Part shown: one piece after another, positions 26,591-35,732 of the stretch
How the letters are laid out: each line of letters opens with the position of its first letter
How positions within the stretch are numbered: position 1 is the stretch's first letter
DNA from: Flagellimonas zhangzhouensis
GTDB lineage: Bacteria > Bacteroidota > Bacteroidia > Flavobacteriales > Flavobacteriaceae
NCBI RefSeq assembly: GCF_900102925.1
Contig: NZ_FNKI01000001.1
Coordinates: 1,178,001-1,242,000, forward strand
DNA length: 64,000 nt
Reading direction: 5' to 3'
The notes under the pieces: generated by a model
What the model saw: the letters and a program-made list of their open reading frames with translations, nothing else
The model's database searches: none
What the model was told of the DNA's origin: nothing
Made by a program: the position numbers and the translations under genes

Positions 26591-29389
26591 ATGGACAAAT
26601 ATTCGTTTTTAAATGCTGCGCACACATCGTTTTTTGCGGAGCAGTACGATAAATACTTAACAAACCCTGATAGCATTGAGCCCAGTTGGAGGGCTTTTTT
26701 TCAGGGGTTTGATTTCGGATTGGAAGGATCCTTGGAAGACCTAGGGATTGAATCAGAGAAAACAGGAATGGTTGTGCTTTCCAATGGAAGGCAAGTGGAA
26801 ATGCCAGAGACCCTACAAAAGGAGTTTCAGGTAATTCGATTGATTGATGGTTACCGTACCCGCGGGCACCTCTTTACCAAAACCAACCCAGTTAGAGATC
26901 GTAGACAATACGAGCCAACTTTGGAATTGGGCAATTTTGGATTGACCAATGCCGATCTGGATACTGTTTTTGATGCAGGGAAGATATTGGGAATTGGCCC
27001 AGCTACCCTAAAGGAAATCGTTCGTCACTTGGAGAGCATCTACTGCGATTCCATTGGGGTGGAGTACATGTACATCCGTACCCCAGAGCGTATCCAATGG
27101 ATTCAGGATTGGTTGAACGTAAACGATAACCATCCGAACTTTTCTGCTGAAGAAAAGAAAAACATCTTAAGGAAATTGAACGAAGCTGTTTCCTTTGAAA
27201 GCTTTTTGCATACCAAATATGTGGGGCAAAAACGTTTTTCATTGGAAGGTGGCGAATCTTTGATCCCTGCTTTAGATGTAATTATAGAAAAAGCTGCCGA
27301 CAAAGGTGTAAAACAATTTGTAATGGGGATGGCCCACAGGGGTCGTTTGAACGTATTGACCAATATATTTGGTAAATCGCCCAAAGACATTTTTAGTGAG
27401 TTTGACGGTAAGGATTACGAGGAAACCATCTTTGATGGGGACGTAAAATACCACTTGGGTTGGACCTCCATGCGAGAAACCGATTCTGGGAAAATGGTGA
27501 ACATGAATATTGCTCCCAACCCTTCCCACTTGGAAACCGTAAATTCTATTGTTGAAGGAATTTCCAGAGCCAAGCAAGATCATAATCACAGCGAAAACGT
27601 ATCCGAAGTATTGCCAATTTTGGTGCACGGAGATGCTGCTTTTGCAGGTCAGGGTGTGGTATATGAAATCATTCAAATGGCACGTTTGGACGGTTACCAC
27701 ACTGGAGGAACCATCCATATTGTGGTGAACAACCAGATTGGATTTACCACCAACTATTTGGATGCACGTTCATCTACCTATTGTACCGATGTTGGAAAGG
27801 TGACTTTGTCTCCCGTACTTCACGTGAACGCCGATGATGCAGAGGCTGTGGTGCATGCCGCAATCTTCGCTTTGGAATATAGAATGCGTTACAAGCGCGA
27901 TATTTTCTTGGATTTATTGGGATACCGTAAATATGGACACAACGAAGGGGATGAGCCTAAGTTTACTCAGCCGTTATTGTACAAGTCCATTTCCAAGCAC
28001 AAAAACCCTCGGGATATTTATGCAGAAAGGTTGATCGCTGAAGGTGTTATCGATGAAAATTACGTAAAAGACCTAGAGGAAAAATATAAAAACGATTTGG
28101 AAGAAGATCTTTTGGATTCCCGAAAGATTGAAAAAACCCGAATCACCCCGTTCATGCAAGATGAATGGGAAGGCTTTGGTCAGGTTGCTGAGGACGTGAT
28201 GTTGAAGCCGATGGATACCACTTACGACCTTAAAAAGTTGGATGAGGTGGCCACGAGCATTACCAAACTTCCAGAAGGTAAAAAGTTCCTAAGAAAATTG
28301 GAGCGTTTGGTGGAAGGTCGTCAAAAAATGTACTTTGAAGACAACCAACTCGATTGGGCCATGGGTGAATTGTTGGCTTATGGATCATTGATCGAGGAAG
28401 GTTACGATGTTAGAATGTCGGGTCAGGATGTCGAAAGAGGAACTTTCTCGCACAGACATGCCGTCATTAAAACCGAAATGCACGAAGAAGAAGTGGTGTT
28501 GTTGAACGAAATGGGCGATAACCAAAATGGTAAGTTCCATATCTACAACTCCCTGCTTTCAGAATATGCCGTCATGGGATTTGATTATGGCTATGCCATG
28601 GCAAGTCCAAAAACATTGACCATTTGGGAAGCACAATTTGGTGACTTTAGTAATGGTGCACAGATTGTAATTGACCAATATTTATCTTCTGCGGAAGATA
28701 AATGGAAATTGCAAAATGGATTGGTGCTATTATTGCCACATGGTTACGAAGGTCAAGGAGCGGAACACTCTTCTGCCCGAATGGAAAGATACCTGCAGCT
28801 TTGTGCCAAGGATAATATGTACGTGGCCGATGTAACTACACCTGCCAACCTTTTCCATTTGTTGCGTAGACAGATGAAAGCCGATTACAGAAAACCATTG
28901 GTGGTATTCACGCCTAAAAGTTTATTGCGTCACCCAAAAGTGTTGAGCACCAAGGAGGAAATGGCCAACGGTGGTTTCCAAATGGTTATCGACGATGCAG
29001 AGGCCAAAGTGGACAAAGTAAAAACTTTGGTGTTCTGTACAGGTAAATTCTACTACGATCTTTTGGATAAAAAAGAAGAATTGCAACGAGATGATGTAGC
29101 TTTGGTAAGGGTAGAGCAATTGTTCCCGTTACCTGCCGAAGAAATGAGAAAGCTAATGGCAAAATACAAGAATGCGGATGACATTGTTTGGGCGCAAGAA
29201 GAACCTAGAAACATGGGTGCTTGGAGCCATATGTTGATGCATTTGGATGAAGCCAAGCAATTCAGGGTGGCATCGCGTAGATTTTACGGTGCTCCAGCAG
29301 CAGGTAGTGCAGTGCGCTCAAGAAGAAGACATGCCCAAGTGTTGGACTATGTTTTCGACAAGACTAAGGATAATATGTTAATTAGATAA
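26591..29389 (+). CDS. sucA: 2-oxoglutarate dehydrogenase E1 component
   Basis: A 932-residue thiamine-diphosphate enzyme decarboxylating 2-oxoglutarate in the TCA cycle. It has the N-terminal E1-type peptide DKYSFLNAAHTSFFAEQYD, HRGRLNVL, GDAAFAGQGVVYE with the thiamine/Mg motif through VNNQIGFTT, and the C-terminal transketolase-like domain ending near AVRSRRRHAQ. Length is typical. The E2 gene follows after 22 bp. No dihydrolipoamide dehydrogenase gene lies in the window. Confidence 0.97.
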   Translation: MDKYSFLNAAHTSFFAEQYDKYLTNPDSIEPSWRAFFQGFDFGLEGSLEDLGIESEKTGMVVLSNGRQVEMPETLQKEFQVIRLIDGYRTRGHLFTKTNPVRDRRQYEPTLELGNFGLTNADLDTVFDAGKILGIGPATLKEIVRHLESIYCDSIGVEYMYIRTPERIQWIQDWLNVNDNHPNFSAEEKKNILRKLNEAVSFESFLHTKYVGQKRFSLEGGESLIPALDVIIEKAADKGVKQFVMGMAHRGRLNVLTNIFGKSPKDIFSEFDGKDYEETIFDGDVKYHLGWTSMRETDSGKMVNMNIAPNPSHLETVNSIVEGISRAKQDHNHSENVSEVLPILVHGDAAFAGQGVVYEIIQMARLDGYHTGGTIHIVVNNQIGFTTNYLDARSSTYCTDVGKVTLSPVLHVNADDAEAVVHAAIFALEYRMRYKRDIFLDLLGYRKYGHNEGDEPKFTQPLLYKSISKHKNPRDIYAERLIAEGVIDENYVKDLEEKYKNDLEEDLLDSRKIEKTRITPFMQDEWEGFGQVAEDVMLKPMDTTYDLKKLDEVATSITKLPEGKKFLRKLERLVEGRQKMYFEDNQLDWAMGELLAYGSLIEEGYDVRMSGQDVERGTFSHRHAVIKTEMHEEEVVLLNEMGDNQNGKFHIYNSLLSEYAVMGFDYGYAMASPKTLTIWEAQFGDFSNGAQIVIDQYLSSAEDKWKLQNGLVLLLPHGYEGQGAEHSSARMERYLQLCAKDNMYVADVTTPANLFHLLRRQMKADYRKPLVVFTPKSLLRHPKVLSTKEEMANGGFQMVIDDAEAKVDKVKTLVFCTGKFYYDLLDKKEELQRDDVALVRVEQLFPLPAEEMRKLMAKYKNADDIVWAQEEPRNMGAWSHMLMHLDEAKQFRVASRRFYGAPAAGSAVRSRRRHAQVLDYVFDKTKDNMLIR

Positions 29390-29411
29390 TACAAGTATAA
29401 ACTATATAGGA

Positions 29412-30626
29412 ATGGTTTTAGAAATGAAAGTTCCCTCACCTGGGGAATCCATTACAGAGGTAGAAATCGCCGAGTGGTTGGTAGAGGATGGAGACTATGT
29501 GGAGAAAGACCAAGCCATTGCCGAAGTTGATTCGGACAAGGCAACATTGGAGCTTCCTGCAGAGGAGAGCGGAATTATTACCCTAAAAGCTGAGGTAGGA
29601 GATGCCGTAGCTGTGGGAGAGGTGGTTTGCTTGATCGACACCAGTGCAGAAAAACCTGAAGGTGCTGCACCAAAAGCTGAAAAAGCAGAAGCGCCTAAAG
29701 AAGAACCAAAAGAGGAGCCCAAGAAAGCTGAGCCTAAAAAAGAGACGTATGCTTCTGGAACCCCATCACCTGCAGCCAAGAAAATTTTGGATGAAAAAGG
29801 TATCGCACCTTCATCGGTTTCTGGATCAGGTAAAGATGGACGAATCACCAAAGATGACGCAGTAAAAGCCGTGCCATCTATGGGAACTCCAACTGGTGGT
29901 AACCGTGGCGAAACCCGTTCCAAACTTTCTATGTTGCGTAGAAAAGTGGCAGAACGTTTGGTGGCCGCCAAGAACGAAACTGCGATGTTGACCACGTTCA
30001 ACGAAGTGGATATGTCAGCCATCTTCGCATTGCGTTCAGAATACAAAGAAGAATTCAAAAACAAACATGGGGTAAGCCTTGGGTTTATGTCATTCTTCAC
30101 CAAAGCTGTAATTCGTGCGTTGGAAATGTATCCAGCTGTGAATTCAATGATCGATGGTAAAGAAATGATCACCTATGAATTCTGTGATATCAGTATTGCG
30201 GTATCTGGACCTAAAGGTCTGATGGTCCCCGTAATCAGAAATGCAGAGAACTTAACTTTTAGAGGTGTAGAAGCTGAAGTAAAACGCTTGGCCATCCGCG
30301 CAAGGGAGGGTGAAATCACTGTAGATGAAATGACAGGAGGTACGTTTACCATTACCAATGGTGGGGTATTTGGTTCTATGTTATCTACTCCAATCATCAA
30401 CCCTCCACAAAGTGGAATCTTGGGTATGCACAACATCGTTGAGCGTCCTATTGTTAGGGATGGAGCCATTGCCATTGCACCTGTAATGTACGTTGCCCTT
30501 TCTTACGACCATAGAATTATCGACGGAAAAGAATCTGTTGGTTTCTTGGTTGCCGTTAAAGAAGCATTGGAAAGTCCAGAAGAATTGTTGATGGATGGTA
30601 ACGTGAAAAAAGCGTTGGAGCTGTAA
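29412..30626 (+). CDS. sucB: Dihydrolipoyllysine succinyltransferase (2-oxoglutarate dehydrogenase E2)
   Basis: A 404-residue E2 with one lipoyl domain (1-78; lipoyl Lys43 in EVDSDKATLE), an Ala/Pro/Lys/Glu-rich linker (about 80-115), a peripheral subunit-binding domain (about 118-155; SPAAKKILDEKG), and a catalytic domain with the active-site His367 in SYDHRIIDG. Second gene of sucAB. A compound inverted repeat follows the stop codon. Confidence 0.97.
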   Translation: MVLEMKVPSPGESITEVEIAEWLVEDGDYVEKDQAIAEVDSDKATLELPAEESGIITLKAEVGDAVAVGEVVCLIDTSAEKPEGAAPKAEKAEAPKEEPKEEPKKAEPKKETYASGTPSPAAKKILDEKGIAPSSVSGSGKDGRITKDDAVKAVPSMGTPTGGNRGETRSKLSMLRRKVAERLVAAKNETAMLTTFNEVDMSAIFALRSEYKEEFKNKHGVSLGFMSFFTKAVIRALEMYPAVNSMIDGKEMITYEFCDISIAVSGPKGLMVPVIRNAENLTFRGVEAEVKRLAIRAREGEITVDEMTGGTFTITNGGVFGSMLSTPIINPPQSGILGMHNIVERPIVRDGAIAIAPVMYVALSYDHRIIDGKESVGFLVAVKEALESPEELLMDGNVKKALEL

Positions 30627-30635
30627 AATATTGTC

Positions 30636-30682
30636 ACCTCTAACTTGGACACTGAGCGAAGTCGAAGTGTTGTGTTAGAGGT
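30636..30682. repeat. Compound palindromic repeat after sucB (GAGCGAAGTCGA family)
   Basis: Outer arms ACCTCTAAC (30636-30644) and GTTAGAGGT (30674-30682) enclose an inner hairpin with ACACT and AGTGT arms around the core GAGCGAAGTCGA. It may fold the 3' end of sucAB mRNA. Member of a repeat family also at 31162, 50408, 52824, 52875 and 52911. Confidence 0.75.
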
Positions 30683-30699
30683 TTATAATACAAATGCCT

Positions 30700-31140
30700 T
30701 TACTTTTTTAAGTAGAGGCATTTTTTATTGTAGTCGATTATGGCCTTTCCTTTATTGAGAATATCGGCACCAATAATTCCATCAACAGGCAATGCATTGT
30801 GTGCAACCAAAGCTTGATTCACATGCACCAAATCAAAAAGCACAATTTTCTGTTTCTTTTTGGTCCACTTGCCAATTTGGATATTGTTTTTGGTGGAAAT
30901 CATAGTTTCCATCTCGGTGGCACCAGCTCCAGCCGCTTTTATGTCTGTGGATTCGGAAGCCATTTTAAAAAACTCAATTTTGTCCATGCCCACACAAGTG
31001 TTGGAGGCGCCCGTATCTAAAATAAATTTCCCATCAACACCATTTATTGTGGCATCAATCTCAAAATGGTTGGTCTCGGTGAATACCAATGGTATTTTAA
31101 TGTAGTTTTTGGATTTGAGGAATTTTTTAAGGGAAGCCAT
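30700..31140 (-). CDS. Retropepsin-like aspartic protease (clan AA)
   Basis: A 146-residue single-domain aspartyl protease. The catalytic motif LDTGASNTCVG is near residues 41-51 and is followed by a flap-like segment and the VDGIIGADIL signature near 121-130. No signal peptide or membrane helix was seen, so it is probably cytoplasmic and dimeric. Substrate unknown. It stands alone between two repeat elements, with sucB convergent on its 3' side. Confidence 0.9.
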   Translation of the reverse strand: MASLKKFLKSKNYIKIPLVFTETNHFEIDATINGVDGKFILDTGASNTCVGMDKIEFFKMASESTDIKAAGAGATEMETMISTKNNIQIGKWTKKKQKIVLFDLVHVNQALVAHNALPVDGIIGADILNKGKAIIDYNKKCLYLKK

Positions 31141-31161
31141 ATATTTCGTTTGGGCAATGTC

Positions 31162-31183
31162 ATCCTGAGCGCAGTCGAAGGAT
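31162..31183. repeat. GAGCGAAGTCGA-family hairpin repeat
   Basis: ATCCT and AGGAT arms around GAGCGCAGTCGA, which differs from the core by one base. It lies in the divergent gap between the aspartic protease and the 31243 lipoprotein gene. Confidence 0.7.
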
Positions 31184-31208
31184 AAATCGGTTTAAACCAA
31201 AACAAAGT

Positions 31209-31238
31209 TTTGGGTCGTCTAAGATAAATCTATTTTTG
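31209..31238 (+). promoter_or_regulatory. Promoter placing the start site at or near an ATG
   Basis: -33 TTTG at 31209-31212 and -7 TATTTTTG at 31231-31238, spacer 18. The expected start site is about five bases after the box, at or next to the ATG at 31243, which predicts a leaderless or nearly leaderless transcript. Confidence 0.6.
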
Positions 31239-31242
31239 TGTT

Positions 31243-31848
31243 ATGATTGAATTCAACTTTAAGAAGCTAATGGCCCCATTAATATTAATGGTCATCTTTT
31301 TGTCCTGTGGGGGCAATCCAAAGCAAGTAGATAAAATTACAATTGCTGAAAATTATATCCATGCATTGAATGCTTCAGATTTTGAACAATTGGTCGGGCT
31401 TTTTCAGGATAGCATTCGATTTAACGAAATGGAATACATACGAACTTTTGATAAAGAGGGCTACCGTGATTTGTTCCAATGGGATTCTGTTTTCAATCCA
31501 AAATATGAGATTTTGGACATAAAGGAAGAAGGTGAAAATCTACATCTGACCATTTCAAAAGAATGTGAACGCATGCGCTTTTTGCATGAGGCGCCATTTC
31601 TTTCAAGTGAGGTCATGAATATAAAAGAAGGAAAGATTTACAGTGTTGCTATTGTGGAGTACGTCGATTTCAACGATTCTTTATGGAGTGCAAAAAGAGC
31701 ACAACTGGTGGAGTGGACGGAAAAGAATCACCCAGAGCTTGATGGATTTTTGTATGACCAAACAAAAGAAGGCGCAATCAAATTTCAAAAGGCCATTCAA
31801 TTATTTGAGAATAATAACGATTCTTTGAATCTTGAAATGAAAAACTAA
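31243..31848 (+). CDS. Predicted lipoprotein with SnoaL/NTF2-like fold
   Basis: A 201-residue protein with a lipoprotein signal (lipobox FLSC near residue 22). The mature part looks NTF2/SnoaL-like: an N-terminal helix with IAENYIHALNASDFEQLVGLF followed by strands. No catalytic residues can be assigned. The strong -7 box 5 bp before the ATG fixes this start and leaves almost no leader. It is followed 31 bp later by the TatD gene. Confidence 0.72.
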   Translation: MIEFNFKKLMAPLILMVIFLSCGGNPKQVDKITIAENYIHALNASDFEQLVGLFQDSIRFNEMEYIRTFDKEGYRDLFQWDSVFNPKYEILDIKEEGENLHLTISKECERMRFLHEAPFLSSEVMNIKEGKIYSVAIVEYVDFNDSLWSAKRAQLVEWTEKNHPELDGFLYDQTKEGAIKFQKAIQLFENNNDSLNLEMKN

Positions 31849-31879
31849 GAATAAAGATTCTAGATTTTTAAAATATAAT

Positions 31880-32647
31880 ATGATCATAACCGATACCCAT
31901 ACCCATCTATATAGTGAAGCCTTTGACGAGGATAGAAAAGAAATGATGCAACGCGCATTGGATGCTGGCGTGGAGCGTTTTTTTATTCCCGCCATCGATT
32001 CCACTTATACCCAATCCATGTTGGATTTGGAATCTGATTACCCAGATCATGTTTTTTTAATGACGGGATTGCATCCAACCCATGTAAAGGAAAACTATAA
32101 GGAAGAGTTAGCTCATGTAGAGGAAATGTTGACTAAACGGAAATTTTACGCCGTGGGCGAAATAGGGGTGGACCTATATTGGGACAAAACCTTTTTGAAG
32201 GAACAGCAAGATGCCTTTGCCTATCAGATTCAGTTGGCCAAAAAATACGAATTGCCCATTGTGATCCATTGTCGAGATGCTTTTGATGAAGTGTTTGAGG
32301 TGTTGGAGCAAGAAAAAGGAGAAGGTCTTTTTGGAATTTTTCATTGCTTCACGGGAACATTGGAACAGGCCCAAACTACTATTTCCTATAATATGAAATT
32401 GGGTATTGGAGGAGTGGCCACTTTTAAAAATGGAAAAATAGATCAGTTTTTAAATCAACTCGATCTTAAGCATATTGTTTTGGAAACCGATGCGCCTTAT
32501 TTGGCACCGACACCTTATCGCGGAAAACGCAATGAAAGTTCCTATATTATTAAGGTATTGGAAAAGCTTTCTTCTATTTACAGTTTATCCGAAGAGGAAA
32601 TTGCCAAAATCACTACGGAAAATTCAAAAGACATATTCGGTATTTGA
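31880..32647 (+). CDS. TatD family metal-dependent hydrolase
   Basis: A 255-residue TIM-barrel nuclease. The family signatures are TDTHTHLY (residues 3-10, metal His-x-His), GEIGVDLYWD with the metal Glu, PIVIHCRDA, FHCFTG and VLETDAPYLAP. Members act as DNA or RNA exonucleases or D-aminoacyl deacylases. It overlaps or abuts the asparaginase gene, so the two are probably translated together. Confidence 0.94.
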   Translation: MIITDTHTHLYSEAFDEDRKEMMQRALDAGVERFFIPAIDSTYTQSMLDLESDYPDHVFLMTGLHPTHVKENYKEELAHVEEMLTKRKFYAVGEIGVDLYWDKTFLKEQQDAFAYQIQLAKKYELPIVIHCRDAFDEVFEVLEQEKGEGLFGIFHCFTGTLEQAQTTISYNMKLGIGGVATFKNGKIDQFLNQLDLKHIVLETDAPYLAPTPYRGKRNESSYIIKVLEKLSSIYSLSEEEIAKITTENSKDIFGI

Positions 32648-32649
32648 GC

Positions 32650-33681
32650 ATGAAAAGGAAATCCAACATACTATTAATTTATACGGGTGGAACCATCGGT
32701 ATGGTGAAGGATTACAAAACTGGTGCTTTAAAAGCTTTCAATTTTGAAGAGCTGGTAAAGAACATTCCAGAACTAAAACAATTGGATTGTAATCTTAGAG
32801 GTGTCTCTTTTGAAAAACCCATCGATTCCTCTAACATGAATCCGACCTATTGGGCCTTGATTGCTTCCATAATTGAGGAGCATTATGAGGATAACGATGG
32901 TTTTGTGGTTTTGCATGGTAGCGATACCATGAGTTATTCTGCTTCTGCTTTGAGTTTTATGTTGGAACATTTAAGTAAGCCGGTCATTTTTACGGGGTCC
33001 CAATTACCTATTGGAGACTTGCGTACCGATGCCAAGGAAAATCTGATTACTTCCATAGAAATTGCTGCTTTGCGAGAAAATGGAAAACCCGTAGTGCAAG
33101 AAGTGGGACTTTATTTTGAGTACAAACTGTACCGAGGTAACAGAACCACCAAAATTAATGCCGAACATTTTGAAGCTTTTGCTTCTTTGAACCATCCTCC
33201 TTTGGTGGAATCCGGGGTGCATTTAAAAGTGCACGAGAATTATTTGTTGCAAAAACCTGCCAAACGAAAAAAAATGTTGGTTCATAAAAAAATGGATAAC
33301 CGTGTGGCGGTATTAAAATTGTTTCCGGGACTTAATCAAAAAGTACTGCAAAGTATGTTGAATATTCCCGATTTGCGGGTCTTGATTTTGGAAACCTACG
33401 GGGCTGGAAATGCGCCAATGGACGAATGGTTTTTAAATGGATTAAAATCTGCAAAAAAAAATGGATTGCACATAATTAATGTTACACAATGTTCGGGAGG
33501 AAGTGTTTTTATGGGACATTATGAAACCAGTGAAAAGTTGAAAGAGATGCAACTGGTTAATGGCAAGGATATTACAACAGAGGCGGCTTTGGCCAAAGCA
33601 ATGTACCTTTTGGGCACTGGTATTTCCGATAAACTGTTCAAGACAATTTTTGAGACGCCACTGCGTGGAGAGATGGTGTAA
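32650..33681 (+). CDS. ansA: Type I L-asparaginase
   Basis: A cytoplasmic asparaginase of 343 residues hydrolysing asparagine to aspartate and ammonia. Motif YTGGTIGM near residue 9 holds the nucleophilic Thr, and LHGSDTMSYSAS near 88 holds the second Thr/Asp set. The frame also allows a TTG start at 32644, inside the TatD stop. I chose ATG 32650 because MKRKSNILLIYTGG matches the usual start of the family. No signal peptide, in line with type I. Confidence 0.93.
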   Translation: MKRKSNILLIYTGGTIGMVKDYKTGALKAFNFEELVKNIPELKQLDCNLRGVSFEKPIDSSNMNPTYWALIASIIEEHYEDNDGFVVLHGSDTMSYSASALSFMLEHLSKPVIFTGSQLPIGDLRTDAKENLITSIEIAALRENGKPVVQEVGLYFEYKLYRGNRTTKINAEHFEAFASLNHPPLVESGVHLKVHENYLLQKPAKRKKMLVHKKMDNRVAVLKLFPGLNQKVLQSMLNIPDLRVLILETYGAGNAPMDEWFLNGLKSAKKNGLHIINVTQCSGGSVFMGHYETSEKLKEMQLVNGKDITTEAALAKAMYLLGTGISDKLFKTIFETPLRGEMV

Positions 33682-33747
33682 AATTAACGCGTCAAATTTC
33701 TATAACTGATTATTTTTTCGTTTATTGGTCGCCCTTATTGAAGGAAT

Positions 33748-33835
33748 AGAGAGGTGGCCGAGTGGTCGAAGGCGCACGCCTGGAAAGTGTGTATACACCA
33801 AAAGTGTATCGAGGGTTCGAATCCCTTCCTCTCTG
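33748..33835 (+). tRNA. tRNA-Ser (anticodon GGA)
   Basis: Acceptor stem AGAGAGG (33748-33754) pairs with CCTCTCT (33828-33834), discriminator G. The anticodon loop CTGGAAA holds GGA at 33782-33784. A long variable arm (GTGTATACACCAAAAGTGTATC region) and the GGTTCGAATCC T-loop confirm a class II serine tRNA. CCA is not encoded. Confidence 0.96.
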
Positions 33836-33912
33836 CTAGGTATTTTAGTTTTTCAATTGTAAAATTTTTATATCTTTATATTATTAACTAACTAAATTTA
33901 AGTTTAAGTAAA

Positions 33913-34638
33913 ATGAAAAAAATATCCTTTACTCTGGCTGCTGCCGGAATGTTTGTGATGGGAACTACGAATGCATCTGCAGCAATGTTGCAAGAGGCTG
34001 AAGCCAGCAAAGGTTTCACCCAAGTATTAAAAGAACAATTTATCCAAGGGGGTCCTGCTTTCATGGGTATTGTATTACTTTGTTTGATTTTGGGATTGGC
34101 TGTAGCCATCGAAAGAATTATTTATTTGAATTTGGCAACTACAAACTCTGCTAAATTGAAGCAACAAGTAGAAGATGCTTTGGCTTCCGGTGGTGTTGAA
34201 GCTGCTAAAGAAGTATGTAGAAACACAAAAGGACCTGTTGCCTCTATCTTCTACCAAGGTTTGGATAGAGCTGATGAAGGTTTGGAGTCTGCTGAAAAAG
34301 CTGTTGTGGCTTACGGTGGTGTTCAAATGGGTCAATTGGAAAAGAACGTTTCTTGGTTGTCTTTGTTTATCGCTATTGCTCCAATGCTTGGGTTCATGGG
34401 TACGGTAATCGGTATGATTCAGGCCTTCCAAAAAATTGCAGCTGTTGGTAACTTGAGTGCCTCTTTGATTGCAGGTGATATTCAGGTAGCGTTATTGACA
34501 ACAGTATTCGGTCTTATTGTTGCGATTATCCTTCAGATTTTCTACAACTATATCATTGCTAAAATCGATAGTATCGTAAATGACATGGAAGACAGCTCAA
34601 TCTCTTTGATTGACATGTTGGCTGCCCACAAAAAATAA
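33913..34638 (+). CDS. MotA/TolQ/ExbB proton channel family protein
   Basis: A 241-residue ExbB-type channel subunit with three membrane helices after an N-terminal hydrophobic segment (about 4-22) that ends ASAAM and looks like a cleavable signal peptide. The conserved IAPMLGFMGTVIGMIQAF helix (about 155-172) and the last helix near 195-215 are clear. It should form a proton channel with the two ExbD-like proteins encoded downstream. A -7-like TATCTTTA lies at 33871-33878. First gene of a five-gene block. Confidence 0.92.
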   Translation: MKKISFTLAAAGMFVMGTTNASAAMLQEAEASKGFTQVLKEQFIQGGPAFMGIVLLCLILGLAVAIERIIYLNLATTNSAKLKQQVEDALASGGVEAAKEVCRNTKGPVASIFYQGLDRADEGLESAEKAVVAYGGVQMGQLEKNVSWLSLFIAIAPMLGFMGTVIGMIQAFQKIAAVGNLSASLIAGDIQVALLTTVFGLIVAIILQIFYNYIIAKIDSIVNDMEDSSISLIDMLAAHKK

Positions 34639-34664
34639 TTACGAATTAAAAACTATCGAGAATC

Positions 34665-35102
34665 ATGAATAAAATAATAAAAATAGTACTTATTGTCATT
34701 GGACTTATAGCTGCCGTACTTTGGTTCTCTTTGCCTTCTGCTGAGGATCCAGGAGCTATAGATAGTGGTGCCATGAACTTTATGTTCATTATCATGTACA
34801 TATTGTTGGCCATTGCGGTAATTTCTGCGGTATTCTTCGGAATAACAAAATTACTTACCACACCAGGCAGTATAAAAAAGGCGTTGTTCGGTATCGGTGG
34901 ATTGGCCATTATTGTGGCTATCTCTTACGGACTTTCGTCTGGGAACGCCCCTGTAGTTGAAGAAATGGCCGCTAGAGGTCTTGAAACTACAGAAGGAACT
35001 GTTAAAAATATTGGAATGGGATTGAATGTATTCTTTATCCTTACTGTAATTGCAGTACTTCTAATGGTTTTACCAGGTTTGAAAAAAATGTTTGTAAAGT
35101 AA
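34665..35102 (+). CDS. Small polytopic membrane protein in the ExbB/ExbD operon
   Basis: A 145-residue protein with four predicted membrane helices (about 5-22, 40-62, 72-90, 118-138) and no recognised domain. It lies between exbB- and exbD-like genes (26 and 11 bp gaps), which suggests it is an accessory subunit of the channel complex. The function is unknown. Confidence 0.75.
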   Translation: MNKIIKIVLIVIGLIAAVLWFSLPSAEDPGAIDSGAMNFMFIIMYILLAIAVISAVFFGITKLLTTPGSIKKALFGIGGLAIIVAISYGLSSGNAPVVEEMAARGLETTEGTVKNIGMGLNVFFILTVIAVLLMVLPGLKKMFVK

Positions 35103-35113
35103 AAAAGTAAATT

Positions 35114-35719
35114 ATGCCTAGAAGAAAAGGAGCGCCGGAAGTGAATGCCGGTTCTATGGCTGACATTGCTTTCCTCTTACTTATCTTTTTCTTGGTAACT
35201 ACTACCATTGAAACAGATGCAGGTTTGGATCGTATGTTGCCTCCAATAGAACCGCCAGATACTGATGTTGTAATTAGACAGAAGAACATTTTTACGGTTA
35301 ACATTAATAAAAATGGTCAACTTTTAGTTGAAGATGGGTTAATGGATCTTAAGGATTTGAGAGAAGCTGCAATGGCATTTCTTGAAAACAATGCCGACGG
35401 ATCATGTACTTTCTGTAAAGGAAAGAAAGACCCTTCATCATCTGACAACCCTACCAAGGCGATTATCTCGCTAAAAAATGATAGGGAAACTAAATATAGC
35501 ACCTACATCACAGTTCAGAATGAATTGGTAGGAGCCTATAACGATTTACGTAACAGAGAGGCACAACGTCTATACGGACAGGATTTTACAACTATGGAAT
35601 CAGATTATTTGAATCCTGAAACTCCAAGTTCCGTAAAAGATGAATTGAAAGATAAAGTGAAACGTATCCAAGATATGTTCCCACAAAAGCTTTCAGAGGC
35701 CGAAACATCAACCAATTAA
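35114..35719 (+). CDS. ExbD/TolR family protein with CxxC insert
   Basis: A 201-residue biopolymer transport protein. One N-terminal membrane helix (about 14-36) carries the proton-pathway Asp in GSMADIAFLLLIFF, followed by a periplasmic domain. Between about residues 95 and 120 there is an unusual insert with a Cys pair (CTFCKGKKD) and the protein is longer than E. coli ExbD (141). First of two ExbD paralogues in the operon. Confidence 0.9.
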   Translation: MPRRKGAPEVNAGSMADIAFLLLIFFLVTTTIETDAGLDRMLPPIEPPDTDVVIRQKNIFTVNINKNGQLLVEDGLMDLKDLREAAMAFLENNADGSCTFCKGKKDPSSSDNPTKAIISLKNDRETKYSTYITVQNELVGAYNDLRNREAQRLYGQDFTTMESDYLNPETPSSVKDELKDKVKRIQDMFPQKLSEAETSTN

Positions 35720-35732
35720 ACTATAATTTAGT

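Noticed and set aside
29495..30172. 225-residue open frame antisense to sucB
   Set aside because: It is a shadow of the sucB lipoyl and linker region. Composition is low-complexity Ser/Ala, there is no promoter, and sucB is certain.
32644..32649. TTG start for asparaginase
   Set aside because: The ATG six bases later gives the usual N-terminus of the family and needs no rare start codon.
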